A DNA stretch of 64,000 nt, taken from positions 2,852,001 through 2,916,000 of the forward strand of contig CP170506.1 of NCBI GenBank assembly GCA_042691655.1, in the 5' to 3' direction. The DNA is from UBA695 sp042691655. Lineage in GTDB: Bacteria > Verrucomicrobiota > Verrucomicrobiia > Chthoniobacterales > Chthoniobacteraceae. The notes beneath the pieces are model-generated. The model had not been told where the DNA came from, searched no databases, and saw nothing but the letters and a program-made list of their open reading frames with translations. The position numbers and the translations under genes were made by a program. Below, in pieces: positions 45,050-52,820 of the stretch (positions within the stretch are counted from its first letter, which is position 1; each line of letters begins with the position of its first letter).

Positions 45050-45645
45050 TCACAGCAGCACGTCCATGCAACAGTTCATCGCCGGAATCAATTGCATGAA
45101 CACGGCGACGATTGCCTGAACCAACTCGTAACCGGTGCAGGCCCGCAGTTTGCGTTCCGGCATGGGGTAGTAGAGCTGGAATCCAGCCCATCGCTCGGGT
45201 GAACAACGTTGCAGCGCCCTGCGTAATTCGTTCGTATCAGTAAAGCTCCGTTCGATGAGCCCGCCGCGGGCCTGTTCACTGGCTGCGGCCGCGACAAACC
45301 CCTCGGAGTCCACCAAGAGGTGCAGTGCCCGGTTGAAGACCGTGCCTTGTCAGCACTGTTTGATCAGGCAGTGCCAGTCGAAATCGGGCTGCGCTCCCCA
45401 TCGACCGAAATGAAAAGCTTGGCACAGCCGAAGTTAACGCCGTAAGGTATCGGCTTTGCTTCCCGGTTGGCACGCGGCAGCCAGCAGATCCACTGCCAAT
45501 AGACATCGCAGCCCCAGCGATCGGTGATAAATGGCGTCCGATGCCGAGTTTCAAGATGGTATTTGAGAATTTGCGTGATTCGCTCGTGCGGCTCCAGATT
45601 CCCGACCCTGATGCCACATTTGTTCAGCATGGGGAACCCAATCAC
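45050..45645 (-). pseudogene. Frameshifted gene of unknown family
   Basis: Two frames join into one plausible protein of about 195 residues. It starts at ATG 45645 (or at MLNKCGIRVGNLEPHERITQ slightly later), runs to KLFISVDGERSP, then a one-base shift near 45385 leads into DFDWHCLIKQC, an in-frame TGA (45351-45349), and on to FNRALHLLVDSEGFVAAAAS and CTGYELVQAIVAVFMQLIP. One frameshift plus one stop suggest a dead gene. Family unknown. Confidence 0.4.
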
Positions 45646-45676
45646 GTTTCATTGACTCACCCGATGGTGGCGATAG

Positions 45677-45984
45677 GCTGATGACAGGGCCATCGCCTAC
45701 GAGCCGCGCCGCGTCAAGACCACCACCGATTATTACATCCGGGGACGGCTTGCCTATCCCGACGAGCTGATCGTCCGGGTCGTCGCGCTCACCGGCCTGA
45801 GCCGGGACGACCGGGTGCTGGACTTGGGCTGCGAGCCGGGGGTTCTCGCCGCGGCATTCGCGCCGTACGCACGGGAGGTGATCGGCATGGACCCGGAGCC
45901 CAATATGCTCACGGCCGCCCGGGACTACGCCGCCCGCCTCGGCCAAAAGGTCACGAGGGTGGCGGGCAGCAGCTACGATCTGAT
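45677..45984 (+). pseudogene. SAM-dependent methyltransferase, N-terminal fragment in GC-rich DNA
   Basis: The open frame has no start codon and reads YEPRRVKTTTDYYIRGRLAY, RVLDLGCEPGVLAAAFAP (motif I, with GCEPG for the usual GCGPG), IGMDPEPNMLTAARDYAA and VAGSSYDL. It then stops at the IS630 terminus. Base composition is visibly richer in GC than the neighbours, suggesting a foreign piece carried in with the mobile elements. Both ends are missing. Confidence 0.65.
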
Positions 45985-46018
45985 ACCATTTATCAAAAAC
46001 AATCGGTATATTGTTCGG

Positions 46019-46537
46019 CTACGAAGCGTTTACAGGAACGGTGAGGTAGCGGTCTCCGATCAACGCGAGGACGCATTTGGCATCCTCCCAATAGGGTCGC
46101 AGTGCTTCGTTTAGTTTTTCGTTAAGTGCGTCCATGGTCGCAAACACCTGGTTGCAGATGACATCCTTAGTGATGTCCCAAAGCTGTTCGATGGGGTTGA
46201 GTTCCGGGCTGTATGGGGGCAGCGGCAGCAAATGCACGTTTTGGGGAAGCTGTGGATCGTCGGGACGCTGGTGGAACCCCGCTTGATCCCAAATGACTAC
46301 ATGCTGCGCTTCACCATCGCTCGCCGCCAGTTGCTCCAAAAAACATTGGCGGGTTTCCAAGCTCACCCCGTTGGTGTGCAGGAATTCCGCCGCCCCGCTC
46401 ACGCAATCGAGCGCCCCGTAAGTATAACCCCACTCGTATTTGAGCTGCCGGGGCACCACCACTCGCTTTCCGCGTTGCGCCCAGCAGCGCCTCACTATCG
46501 TGTGGAGTCCTTGTCGGCACTCATCAGCCACCCACAA
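46019..46537 (-). CDS. IS630 transposase, C-terminal DDE part (orfB)
   Basis: 172 residues. Catalytic residues visible: Asp in VADECRQGL, Asp in VVIWDQAGFHQ, and the final Glu in PPYSPELNPIEQLWD, the strongest IS630/Tc1 signature. It has only a weak TTG start overlapping orfA, which supports expression as an A-B fusion by frameshifting. Confidence 0.82.
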   Translation of the reverse strand: MWVADECRQGLHTIVRRCWAQRGKRVVVPRQLKYEWGYTYGALDCVSGAAEFLHTNGVSLETRQCFLEQLAASDGEAQHVVIWDQAGFHQRPDDPQLPQNVHLLPLPPYSPELNPIEQLWDITKDVICNQVFATMDALNEKLNEALRPYWEDAKCVLALIGDRYLTVPVNAS

Positions 46538-47036
46538 CCCTTACGGGCTGCCCTTTTGGAATTTGCAGCGCCCGCAGGTTCTCCAGAAGATGCTCTCGAA
46601 ACACCGCCACTTGTGGCGGGTCCCTTTTTGTATGCACGGGGCGCGGCCCCCTCAACGCCCCTGCCAATTTTCCCAGCCAGTAATAGATCGTTTGCGAGGC
46701 ACGCGTGATGTTGTGCTTCTCTTTGAGCCACGCCGCGACCTGACCGGCCGTGCGCCACTGCCCTTTGGCCAGTCCCGCTCGAAGGTCTTCGAGGATCTCC
46801 GGTCGCCCAAGTTCGCTGGGCTTGCCCTTGGGCTTTTCGCACCGCAGCAGGCCGTCCACATCTCCAGTGCCAAAGCGTTCCAGATACCTTTGCACCGTGG
46901 AACGCGCCCTGCCTATGACTTCTGCGATTTCTTGGAGTGTGTGCTGGCCGCCGCAGGCCAGAAGCACCGCTTGAAAGCGCTCCCGTTGCCGCACCTCCCG
47001 AGTTTCCCGAAAACGGCGTTCGATCTCCCTGCGCAA
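46524..47036 (-). CDS. IS630 transposase, N-terminal part (orfA)
   Basis: 170 residues with two helix-turn-helix segments (TLQEIAEVIGRARSTVQRYL and QWRTAGQVAAWLKEKH), typical of IS630 transposases that bind the terminal repeats. The frame ends at a TGA just after QIPKGQPVRVVGG, inside a 14-base overlap with orfB. Full-length transposase requires a -1 ribosomal shift around AAGGGTT, as known for some IS630 members, or the gene has decayed. Confidence 0.8.
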   Translation of the reverse strand: MRREIERRFRETREVRQRERFQAVLLACGGQHTLQEIAEVIGRARSTVQRYLERFGTGDVDGLLRCEKPKGKPSELGRPEILEDLRAGLAKGQWRTAGQVAAWLKEKHNITRASQTIYYWLGKLAGALRGPRPVHTKRDPPQVAVFREHLLENLRALQIPKGQPVRVVGG

Positions 47037-47142
47037 CGCCGCCTCGATTATCAGTTTTATCTTGGGTCTCGCTATACCCTTTTATCTCAATTTTCCAGGC
47101 AAAACTCAATTGGTTCATACCTGTAGTTATTGATATATGGTA

Positions 47143-47651
47143 TCATGTGCCCGGCTCTGAGTCCGGGAGATGCTTTGTTGGTTCGCGTTCCTCTTGGTCG
47201 AGGCCCTTGGCTCCACGGGCTCCGCCCCGCCCGCCCACAGATCGACCTGTGGGGCATTCGGTTTGTTCGCCCGCTTCTGCGCTACTATGGCCTCGTCCGA
47301 CTTCCCGGAACCGTGCATTGGTGCAGTTCGGTCTTGGACCTTGGCACCACGCTCCAGGGGCCCATCAGCCCCCGAAGAATTCCGGGATCTCTCAGTTCCC
47401 GCACACGAACTGTCCGTGCATGCAGAGGGTCTGCGACCACGCCGAATCCCCACGGCACTTGCCTTTGCGCGCTCGGGGGTGTTGCCTTCCGCTTCGCTTA
47501 ACAGCGTCGGCAGTTCGGGAGTAGTATTTTCGGGGCTCAATGGCTCGCCTGCACTTTCCACTGTCAACACTTCGGGGTTGCCCTTGCGGACAGCCTCGCA
47601 TGACTCGGGGCCGAGATGACTGGCTTCGTCTTTCTCGTGTAACTCTTTCAT
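47143..47651 (-). pseudogene. Group II intron-encoded protein, N-terminal fragment
   Basis: From ATG 47651 the product opens MKELHEKDEASHLGPESCE and later reads KSDEAIVAQKRANKPNAP, AEPVEPRASTKRNANQQSIS and RTQSRA. This is the order I know from N-termini of bacterial group II intron reverse transcriptases and their leader ORFs. It is cut exactly at the IS630 end, before the RT domain. Only about 30 bases remain between its start and the IS66 end, so the intron RNA domains are gone too. Confidence 0.6.
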
Positions 47652-47741
47652 TTACTTGTTCATGTCGGTTTTAACTGACGTATCTAAGCGTCACGCGGAG
47701 CGCCACTATCCCTGAGGGATAAAAATGGGCAGGATGGCGAC

Positions 47742-48176
47742 ATGCAAAGCGAAGCGATCCGGGATGAGTTGCTGAAAGTAGACCGCCGAGGGCATGTGCT
47801 GGTAAAGAGGCAGCGGCGGGAGGCGCTGTTGGACGAATTTGAGCGGTGCGGAGCGAGTGCGGCGGAGTTCGCAGCGCAAATTGGTGTCAAATATTCGACG
47901 TTTGCCCACTGCCGGCAGATGCGGGAGCGCAAACAAACGGAGGCCAGAGATGTTGCATCCGCAGCACCATGCGCACTTTTGCCAGGGGGAGCGAAGTCGG
48001 CAACGCGCTGGGTGGAGGCGGTGGTCGAAGCCAACGGGAGCGGCGGGGCGGCAAGAGGAGTGTCGTTGAAAATCGCGTTGCCGGGTGGGGCGAGTCTGGA
48101 GGTTTCGGAATCGGTACAGATGAAGCTTACGGTCGAGTTTTTGAGGGCGCTGGAAGACGGACGAGGGACATGCTGA
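47742..48176 (+). CDS. tnpA: IS66 accessory protein TnpA
   Basis: 144 residues. N-terminal helix-turn-helix-like part (ALLDEFERCGASAAEFAAQI, GVKYSTFAHCRQMR) and a C-terminal part (SLEVSESVQMKLTVEFLRAL) as in IS66 OrfA/TnpA. A related truncated copy lies at 54389. The stop overlaps the tnpB start (ATGCTGA). It should be functional as a gene, although the element as a whole is disrupted. Confidence 0.85.
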   Translation: MQSEAIRDELLKVDRRGHVLVKRQRREALLDEFERCGASAAEFAAQIGVKYSTFAHCRQMRERKQTEARDVASAAPCALLPGGAKSATRWVEAVVEANGSGGAARGVSLKIALPGGASLEVSESVQMKLTVEFLRALEDGRGTC

Positions 48177-48367
48177 GCTTTACCGGGAGCATCAAGGTGC
48201 TGGTGGCGCTGGAGCCGTGCGACATGCGCAAGGGCTTCAACGGTCTGCACGCTCTGGTGAGCGAGCGGCTGCGCGAGGACGTGCGATGCGGGACGCTTTT
48301 TGTGTTCAGCAACCGCCGCCACAACCGGCTCAAAATTCTCTACTGGGATGGCAGCAGGCTATGGGTG
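48170..48367 (+). pseudogene. tnpB: IS66 tnpB, 5' part (interrupted)
   Basis: Reads SIKVLVALEPCDMRKGFNGL, CGTLFVFSNRRHNRLKILYW and DGSRLWV, the IS66 Orf2/TnpB pattern, and then breaks. The remaining part (CLKRLEQGCFSWP onward) resumes in frame at 50966. The 2598 bases between are a separate mobile element. Confidence 0.85.
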
Positions 48368-48386
48368 ATAACTAACACACACGCTC

Positions 48387-48396
48387 CACACTGCAC
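48387..48396 (+). repeat. Inverted repeat near the left end of the serine-recombinase element
   Basis: CACACTGCAC; the reverse complement lies at 50951-50960. It is 20 bases inside the left boundary, and its partner is 5 bases inside the right one. Possible recombinase recognition half-site. Confidence 0.45.
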
Positions 48397-48410
48397 GGAT
48401 TGGAAGGTTT

Positions 48411-48857
48411 TTGCGGATACGCTATCCGTATCACCCGCTTTTCGGTTTGGAGATCGAAGTTTTCGGTGCGGCGGGAGGACTCAGAAACATGATGTATGTC
48501 CGGCTTCCGAACAACACATCCCGCGGTATTCCCGCGTGGATGTTCGATGAAGCCGTGTGCGCCAGTATCCGAACTGCCGATCAGCCGACAATCGAATGCG
48601 ACGCGCTGCTGAGATTGTGCCAACTTCTTGATTCCCATTTCGAGGAGATGCGTACTGCCGCGCATGATCCCTCAAAAACCTTCCGTTCAGGAGCCGCCGA
48701 CTCAAGGCGAGCAATGCCAATGCCTTCTGCCATTGAACCAAGCATACATATTCCAGCAGATGCCAGGCGAGAACCGCCAAAAGTGCGTGGCGCTGCTCGC
48801 GGAGTTGCTTCGCGCGGTCGTAATCAAAAAGGGCCATCCCAGAAAGGAAGTAAATGA
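48411..48857 (+). CDS. DUF5372-like accessory protein of the serine-recombinase element
   Basis: 148 residues from a TTG start. The first 75 residues (YPYHPLFGLEIEVFGAAGGL, MMYVRLPNN, GIPAWMFDEAV, ALLRLCQLLDSHF) match what I know of DUF5372, a small family often encoded next to recombinase genes. The last 70 residues are Arg/Ser/Pro-rich and overlap another ORF, so they may be readthrough after a frameshift. Confidence 0.55.
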   Translation: MRIRYPYHPLFGLEIEVFGAAGGLRNMMYVRLPNNTSRGIPAWMFDEAVCASIRTADQPTIECDALLRLCQLLDSHFEEMRTAAHDPSKTFRSGAADSRRAMPMPSAIEPSIHIPADARREPPKVRGAARGVASRGRNQKGPSQKGSK

Positions 48858-48864
48858 ACGATAA
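48664..48864 (+). CDS. Small accessory ORF before the serine recombinase
   Basis: 66 residues from ATG 48664. Its best part is LPLNQAYIFQQMPGENRQKC followed by VALLAELLRAVV. It overlaps the recombinase start by 11 bases. Small helical ORFs in this place accompany related recombinases. Function unknown. Confidence 0.5.
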   Translation: MIPQKPSVQEPPTQGEQCQCLLPLNQAYIFQQMPGENRQKCVALLAELLRAVVIKKGHPRKEVNER

Positions 48865-50938
48865 AATCGGGACCAAGCAGTTGGAGCGAGCTGCGTTCGT
48901 TTATATTCGCCAGTCAACCTTGCAGCAGGTGCGGCATAATTTGGAAAGTAACCGCCGCCAATACGAGTTGCAAGACCGGGCTCGGGAACTTGGGTTTCAT
49001 AAGGTTGTCGTGATCGACGATGATTTGGGGATCTCGGGGAGCGGAACGCGCGAGCGGCCCGGGTTTGGTCGTCTTTTGACGGCTGTCTGCAACGGGGATG
49101 TAGGCGCGGTGCTTGCATTAGAAGCATCGCGACTGGCGCGAAACAACCGCGATTGGCACCACTTAATCGACCTATGCGTGCTGACAGAAACCGTCGTTGT
49201 GGATGCGGATGGCATTTACGATCCGCGGTTGCTTAACGACCGGCTTTTACTGGGGCTGAAGGGTACGATGAGCGAATTCGAGTTGGGCATTCTGCGGCAG
49301 CGAGCCCAGGAAGCCTATCGGCAGAAGGTGCTTCGAGGAGAAGTCCTCACGAGGGTGCCTATCGGTTACGTTCGATGTGGGACGGGCGGAATCGAGATGA
49401 CACCGGACCGTGAAGTGAAGGAAGCGATTCGAGGCGTATTCAATCACTTTGAACGCGCTGGCAGCTTGCGCCAGGTGTTGCTGTGGTATCATCAGGAAAA
49501 GGTGCCGCTTCCCTTGTCGCGCGTCCACGATGGAACCTGCAATGTAGTGTGGCAATTACCGAACTATCAATCGCTGCTTCGCCTCCTCAAAAATCCGACG
49601 TATGCGGGGGCCTTTGCCTACGGTCGAACCCAGTTCCAGTCGCGGGTGGTCGATGGCCGTTCACGTAAGAGCGGCGGCCACAGAGTTCCGATGGATCAAT
49701 GGCAGGTCTTGATCAAGGAGCATCATGCCGGTTATATTTCCTGGAAACGATACTTGGAAAATCAACGAACACTAACCTCTAACCGGACCAAAGCGCATCA
49801 AGCAAGCTGTGGCGTGGCCAAGAAAGGCTCTGCCTTGCTCGCGGGCCTGCTACGGTGTGCGCGCTGTGGTCATAAGCTGAACGTCGGCTATCGGACATCT
49901 AATGGCCGGACGTCCCGTTACTTCTGTTCGACAGGAAATAAAGAGCAAGGAAAGCCATCGTGCCTATGCTTCGCCGGATTTCGGGCTGAAGAGGCGGTGG
50001 CGCAGGCCGTGCTTGAGGCATGCCAACTGATGGGCGTTGAGGCTTCCATCCAAGCCGCCAATGGGACTCGCGAGGAACGGGATCAGAAACGGCGAATGCT
50101 TGAAATGGCGCTTGAAAGGGCACGTTATGAAGCAGAGCGCGCTCAGAGGCAATTTGATGCAGTCGATCCCTGCAACCGTCTGGTTACCGCTGAACTGGAA
50201 GCGCGGTGGAACGCGGCTTTGACCCGTGTCACTGAAGCCGAGCAACGCCTCCATAGCGAACAAGGGGCGTCGGTGCCATTGGACGAAAAGCAGCGCAAGC
50301 GCCTGTTTGCGCTTGGAGCAGATTTGCAGTCGCTTTGGAATGACCCCGCTGCGCCGGTCGATCTCAAAAAGCGCATCATCAGAACCGTGATCAACGAAAT
50401 CGTGGTGGACGTAAACCACGGAACTCAGAAAGTGGAGATGCGAATTCACTGGGCTGGCGGAGTCCACACAATGGTGCAGGTGCACAAGAACAGAGTTGGA
50501 CAAAACAGCAGAGTCACTGGGAAAAACGTGGTTGAATTGGTACGGGAATTAGCCACGGCACAGCCTGACGCAAAGATAGCAGCCACCCTCAACCGCCTCG
50601 GTTGCCAAACGGGCCCTGGAAATAGCTGGAACGAAACCCGCGTCAAGAATCTGCGTCTTTACAACAAAATTCCGGTTTTTGCGAAAGATGCCCCTCGTCC
50701 ATGGTTAACAATGGCCGAGTCTGCCAAGACTCTGGGAGTAAGCATGAGCATGATCCGAACAATGATCAAACATCGCACATTACCTGCACGTCAAATAGCA
50801 AGTAACGCGCCGTGGATGATCCTCCCTGAGGACTTGCAAAGCACCGATGTGCAGCGTTATATCAAACAAGCTCGCTCGGGGAAAACAGCCCCGCGTGGGG
50901 ATAGCAGCCAAACACTAATACCCTATATTTATGAATAA
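48854..50938 (+). CDS. Large serine recombinase
   Basis: 694 residues. The resolvase/invertase catalytic domain starts at AFVYIRQSTLQQV (catalytic Ser 21) and has SRLARNNRDWHHLIDLC and LLLGLKGTMSEFELGILRQR. A recombinase domain follows (PIGYVR, LLRLLKNPTYAGAFAYGR), then a zinc-ribbon with CARCGHKLN and a later Cys pair, a coiled-coil (EMALERARYEAERAQRQFDA), and a MerR/excisionase-like helix-turn-helix near the C-terminus (SAKTLGVSMSMIRTMIKHRTLPARQ). It can carry out integration and excision of its own element. Confidence 0.9.
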   Translation: MNDKIGTKQLERAAFVYIRQSTLQQVRHNLESNRRQYELQDRARELGFHKVVVIDDDLGISGSGTRERPGFGRLLTAVCNGDVGAVLALEASRLARNNRDWHHLIDLCVLTETVVVDADGIYDPRLLNDRLLLGLKGTMSEFELGILRQRAQEAYRQKVLRGEVLTRVPIGYVRCGTGGIEMTPDREVKEAIRGVFNHFERAGSLRQVLLWYHQEKVPLPLSRVHDGTCNVVWQLPNYQSLLRLLKNPTYAGAFAYGRTQFQSRVVDGRSRKSGGHRVPMDQWQVLIKEHHAGYISWKRYLENQRTLTSNRTKAHQASCGVAKKGSALLAGLLRCARCGHKLNVGYRTSNGRTSRYFCSTGNKEQGKPSCLCFAGFRAEEAVAQAVLEACQLMGVEASIQAANGTREERDQKRRMLEMALERARYEAERAQRQFDAVDPCNRLVTAELEARWNAALTRVTEAEQRLHSEQGASVPLDEKQRKRLFALGADLQSLWNDPAAPVDLKKRIIRTVINEIVVDVNHGTQKVEMRIHWAGGVHTMVQVHKNRVGQNSRVTGKNVVELVRELATAQPDAKIAATLNRLGCQTGPGNSWNETRVKNLRLYNKIPVFAKDAPRPWLTMAESAKTLGVSMSMIRTMIKHRTLPARQIASNAPWMILPEDLQSTDVQRYIKQARSGKTAPRGDSSQTLIPYIYE

Positions 50939-50950
50939 AATTGAATCAGG

Positions 50951-50960
50951 GTGCAGTGTG
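50951..50960 (-). repeat. Inverted repeat near the right end of the serine-recombinase element
   Basis: GTGCAGTGTG, the reverse complement of 48387-48396, between the recombinase stop and the resumption of tnpB. Confidence 0.45.
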
Positions 50961-50965
50961 TTGCG

Positions 50966-51121
50966 TGCCTCAAACGGTTGGAACAGGGGTGTTTCTCGTG
51001 GCCTCGGAACGTGGAGCCGGGACGCACGAAACTCAAGTTGACGCCGGAGGCGCTGGCGCTCTTGACGGACGGGATCGATCTGCGTGGGGCTAAGATGCGT
51101 CCGTGGTATGAGCGTGAATAG
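50966..51121 (+). pseudogene. tnpB: IS66 tnpB, 3' part
   Basis: Reads CLKRLEQGCFSWPRNVEPG, then KLKLTPEALALLTDGIDL and RPWYERE before TAG, the normal end of IS66 TnpB. The N-terminal part is at 48170-48367. This piece lacks a start and is not listed as an ORF by length alone. Confidence 0.85.
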
Positions 51122-51194
51122 AAGGCGTATATTAAGTATGACGAGCGGCTTGAATTTAGCGGCGGGATGACTAGTCTCGTTCGGCATACGAGCA

Positions 51195-52730
51195 ATGATC
51201 ACCGAACGCGAACAGGAACTTCTGGAAGAGAACGCCCGCTTGCGACAGGAAGTTGCGTTGCTGCGGCAAAAGGTGGATCTGCTGGTAAATCGGATCTTTG
51301 GCGCTGGAAGCGAGAAATTGGATGCGAGGCAACTGGAACTGTTGTTGGAGGGGAGTTCGCCGGGAAAAGCGGACGAGCCCGAATTGGCGGCGGAGGCCAC
51401 TCGGCGCTCGAAGGAAGAATCGACTCCGCGCTCTGAGAGCAAGCCGTGCAAAGGGCCGAGGCTCCCGGAACACCTGCCGTGTGTGGAAGAAATCGTTGAT
51501 CCGCTTCCCGTACAGGCGGAACCGGAAGCGTGGCGCTATATTGGGCAGGAAGTCAGCGAGCAGCTCGACTACGAACCGGCGCGGTTCCTGCGTCGGCGGA
51601 TGATCCGGCGCAAGTATGTCAAGCGGGGCGAACTGGATGCCGTGCCCGTGATCGCACCGCTGCCGCCGGTGTTGCAGGAACGCTGCATTGCCGCACCGGG
51701 GCTATTGGCGCAAGTCATTGTGGCCAAATACTGCGACCACCTGCCGCTTTACCGCCAGGAGCAGATATACGCCACGCGCCACCAAGTCATCCTGCCCCGT
51801 CAAACGCTGGCACGGTGGATGGGGCTAGCCTCCGACTGGCTGGGGTTGATTTACCGCGAAATCAACGCTGGCGTGGTTGGGAGCAGTTACATCCAGATGG
51901 ATGAAACCCCGGTTCGCTACCTTGAATCCGGCAACAAGAAAACAGGCACGGGCTACATGTGGGTATGCAACCGGCCCGGCGGCGAAGTCGTCTACCACTG
52001 GCGCACCAGCCGAGCCGCTGAGTGCGTGGGCGAGATCCTCCCCGGCCACTGGCGGGGCATCCTGCAATGCGACGGATATGCCGGGTATCGCAGCTACGCC
52101 CGGAGCGAGGGACGCGAAGGACACATCCGGCTCGCCGCATGTTACGCCCACGCGCGGCGCAAGTTCATCGAATCGCAACCGCAGGCCCCACGCATCGTCA
52201 CTTGGCTCCTTCGGCAAATGGCACACCTTTACCAAATCGAAAAATACTTACGGCAAGAACGCGCCGGGCCACGGTTGCGGGAAGCCCTTCGAGCGGCTTG
52301 GAGCCGACTCATCCACGAACGCATCGGCAAGGCTCTGGTGCGGCTGAAAACCAAGAAACGCTACCTGCCCAAAAGCAGCATGGGCAAAGCCATCGACTAC
52401 ATGCTGAGCCAATGGCCAGGCTTGAGCGTCTTCCGGGAAGACGGTCGAGTAGAGATCGACAACAACTTAATCGAAAACGCCATCCGGTCCACGGCGGTGG
52501 GCAAGAAGAACTGGTTGTTCGTGGGCGATGCTGCCGCAGGTCAGCACGGGGCGATCCTCTACACCGTCATCGAAAACTGCCGCCGCCAGGGCATCGATCC
52601 CTACGCCTACCTGCGGGACGTCCTCACCAAACTGCCCACGCTGACCAACAAGCAGATGAAAGAGTGGACACCGGCAGCCTACGCCAAAAGCCTCCGCAAA
52701 GAACGCCAGATCCAAGCCGCCGCCTCGTAG
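51195..52730 (+). CDS. tnpC: IS66 transposase TnpC
   Basis: 511 residues, normal length. Leucine-rich coiled-coil N-terminus (LLEENARLRQEVALLRQKVD), LVNRIFGAGSEKLDARQ, a zinc-finger-like linker region, and the DDE core: QMDETPVRYLE (Asp), ILQCDGYAGY (Asp) and DNNLIENAIRSTAVGKKNW (Glu). The C-terminal Glu-x8-Lys-type helix and TPAAYAKSL tail are complete. Follows tnpB after 73 bases. Confidence 0.93.
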   Translation: MITEREQELLEENARLRQEVALLRQKVDLLVNRIFGAGSEKLDARQLELLLEGSSPGKADEPELAAEATRRSKEESTPRSESKPCKGPRLPEHLPCVEEIVDPLPVQAEPEAWRYIGQEVSEQLDYEPARFLRRRMIRRKYVKRGELDAVPVIAPLPPVLQERCIAAPGLLAQVIVAKYCDHLPLYRQEQIYATRHQVILPRQTLARWMGLASDWLGLIYREINAGVVGSSYIQMDETPVRYLESGNKKTGTGYMWVCNRPGGEVVYHWRTSRAAECVGEILPGHWRGILQCDGYAGYRSYARSEGREGHIRLAACYAHARRKFIESQPQAPRIVTWLLRQMAHLYQIEKYLRQERAGPRLREALRAAWSRLIHERIGKALVRLKTKKRYLPKSSMGKAIDYMLSQWPGLSVFREDGRVEIDNNLIENAIRSTAVGKKNWLFVGDAAAGQHGAILYTVIENCRRQGIDPYAYLRDVLTKLPTLTNKQMKEWTPAAYAKSLRKERQIQAAAS

Positions 52731-52811
52731 ACCTTATAGATCTCGTATCGCTTCACCTACGAGATCTATGAGCTTTATGCCCCAACTACGATGGAGGTTC
52801 GTCAAGTGGTG

Positions 52812-52820
52812 ACTTACGTG
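52812..52820 (+). repeat. 9-bp target duplication of the IS4 element
   Basis: ACTTACGTG directly left of the IS4 terminus; the identical ACTTACGTG lies directly right of it at 54372-54380. Nine bases is the duplication made by IS50/Tn5-like IS4 members. Confidence 0.95.

Larger units (their letters stand above)
45986..47140 (-). mobile_element. IS630-family insertion sequence (1155 bp)
   Basis: Ends are related inverted repeats: CCATTTATCAAAAAC at the left and CCATATATCAATAAC (complement) at the right, each flanked by TA (45984-45985 and 47141-47142), the IS630/Tc1 target. Two overlapping transposase frames fill it. It separates a truncated methyltransferase from a truncated group II intron ORF. 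It therefore either inserted between them or deleted neighbouring DNA. Confidence 0.85.
48368..50965 (+). mobile_element. Serine-recombinase mobile element inserted in tnpB (2598 bp)
   Basis: Removing 48368-50965 rejoins tnpB in frame (LWV followed by CLKRLEQ), which sets the limits to within a few bases. Contents are three same-strand, overlapping ORFs: a DUF5372-like protein, a small ORF and a large serine recombinase. A 10-base inverted repeat CACACTGCAC lies near the two ends (48387-48396, 50951-50960). No clear target duplication is seen, as expected for a serine recombinase. Confidence 0.75.

Noticed and set aside
44922..45206. 94-codon minus-strand frame
   Set aside because: Shadow of the frameshifted gene at 45050-45645 and of non-coding DNA; Arg/His-rich.
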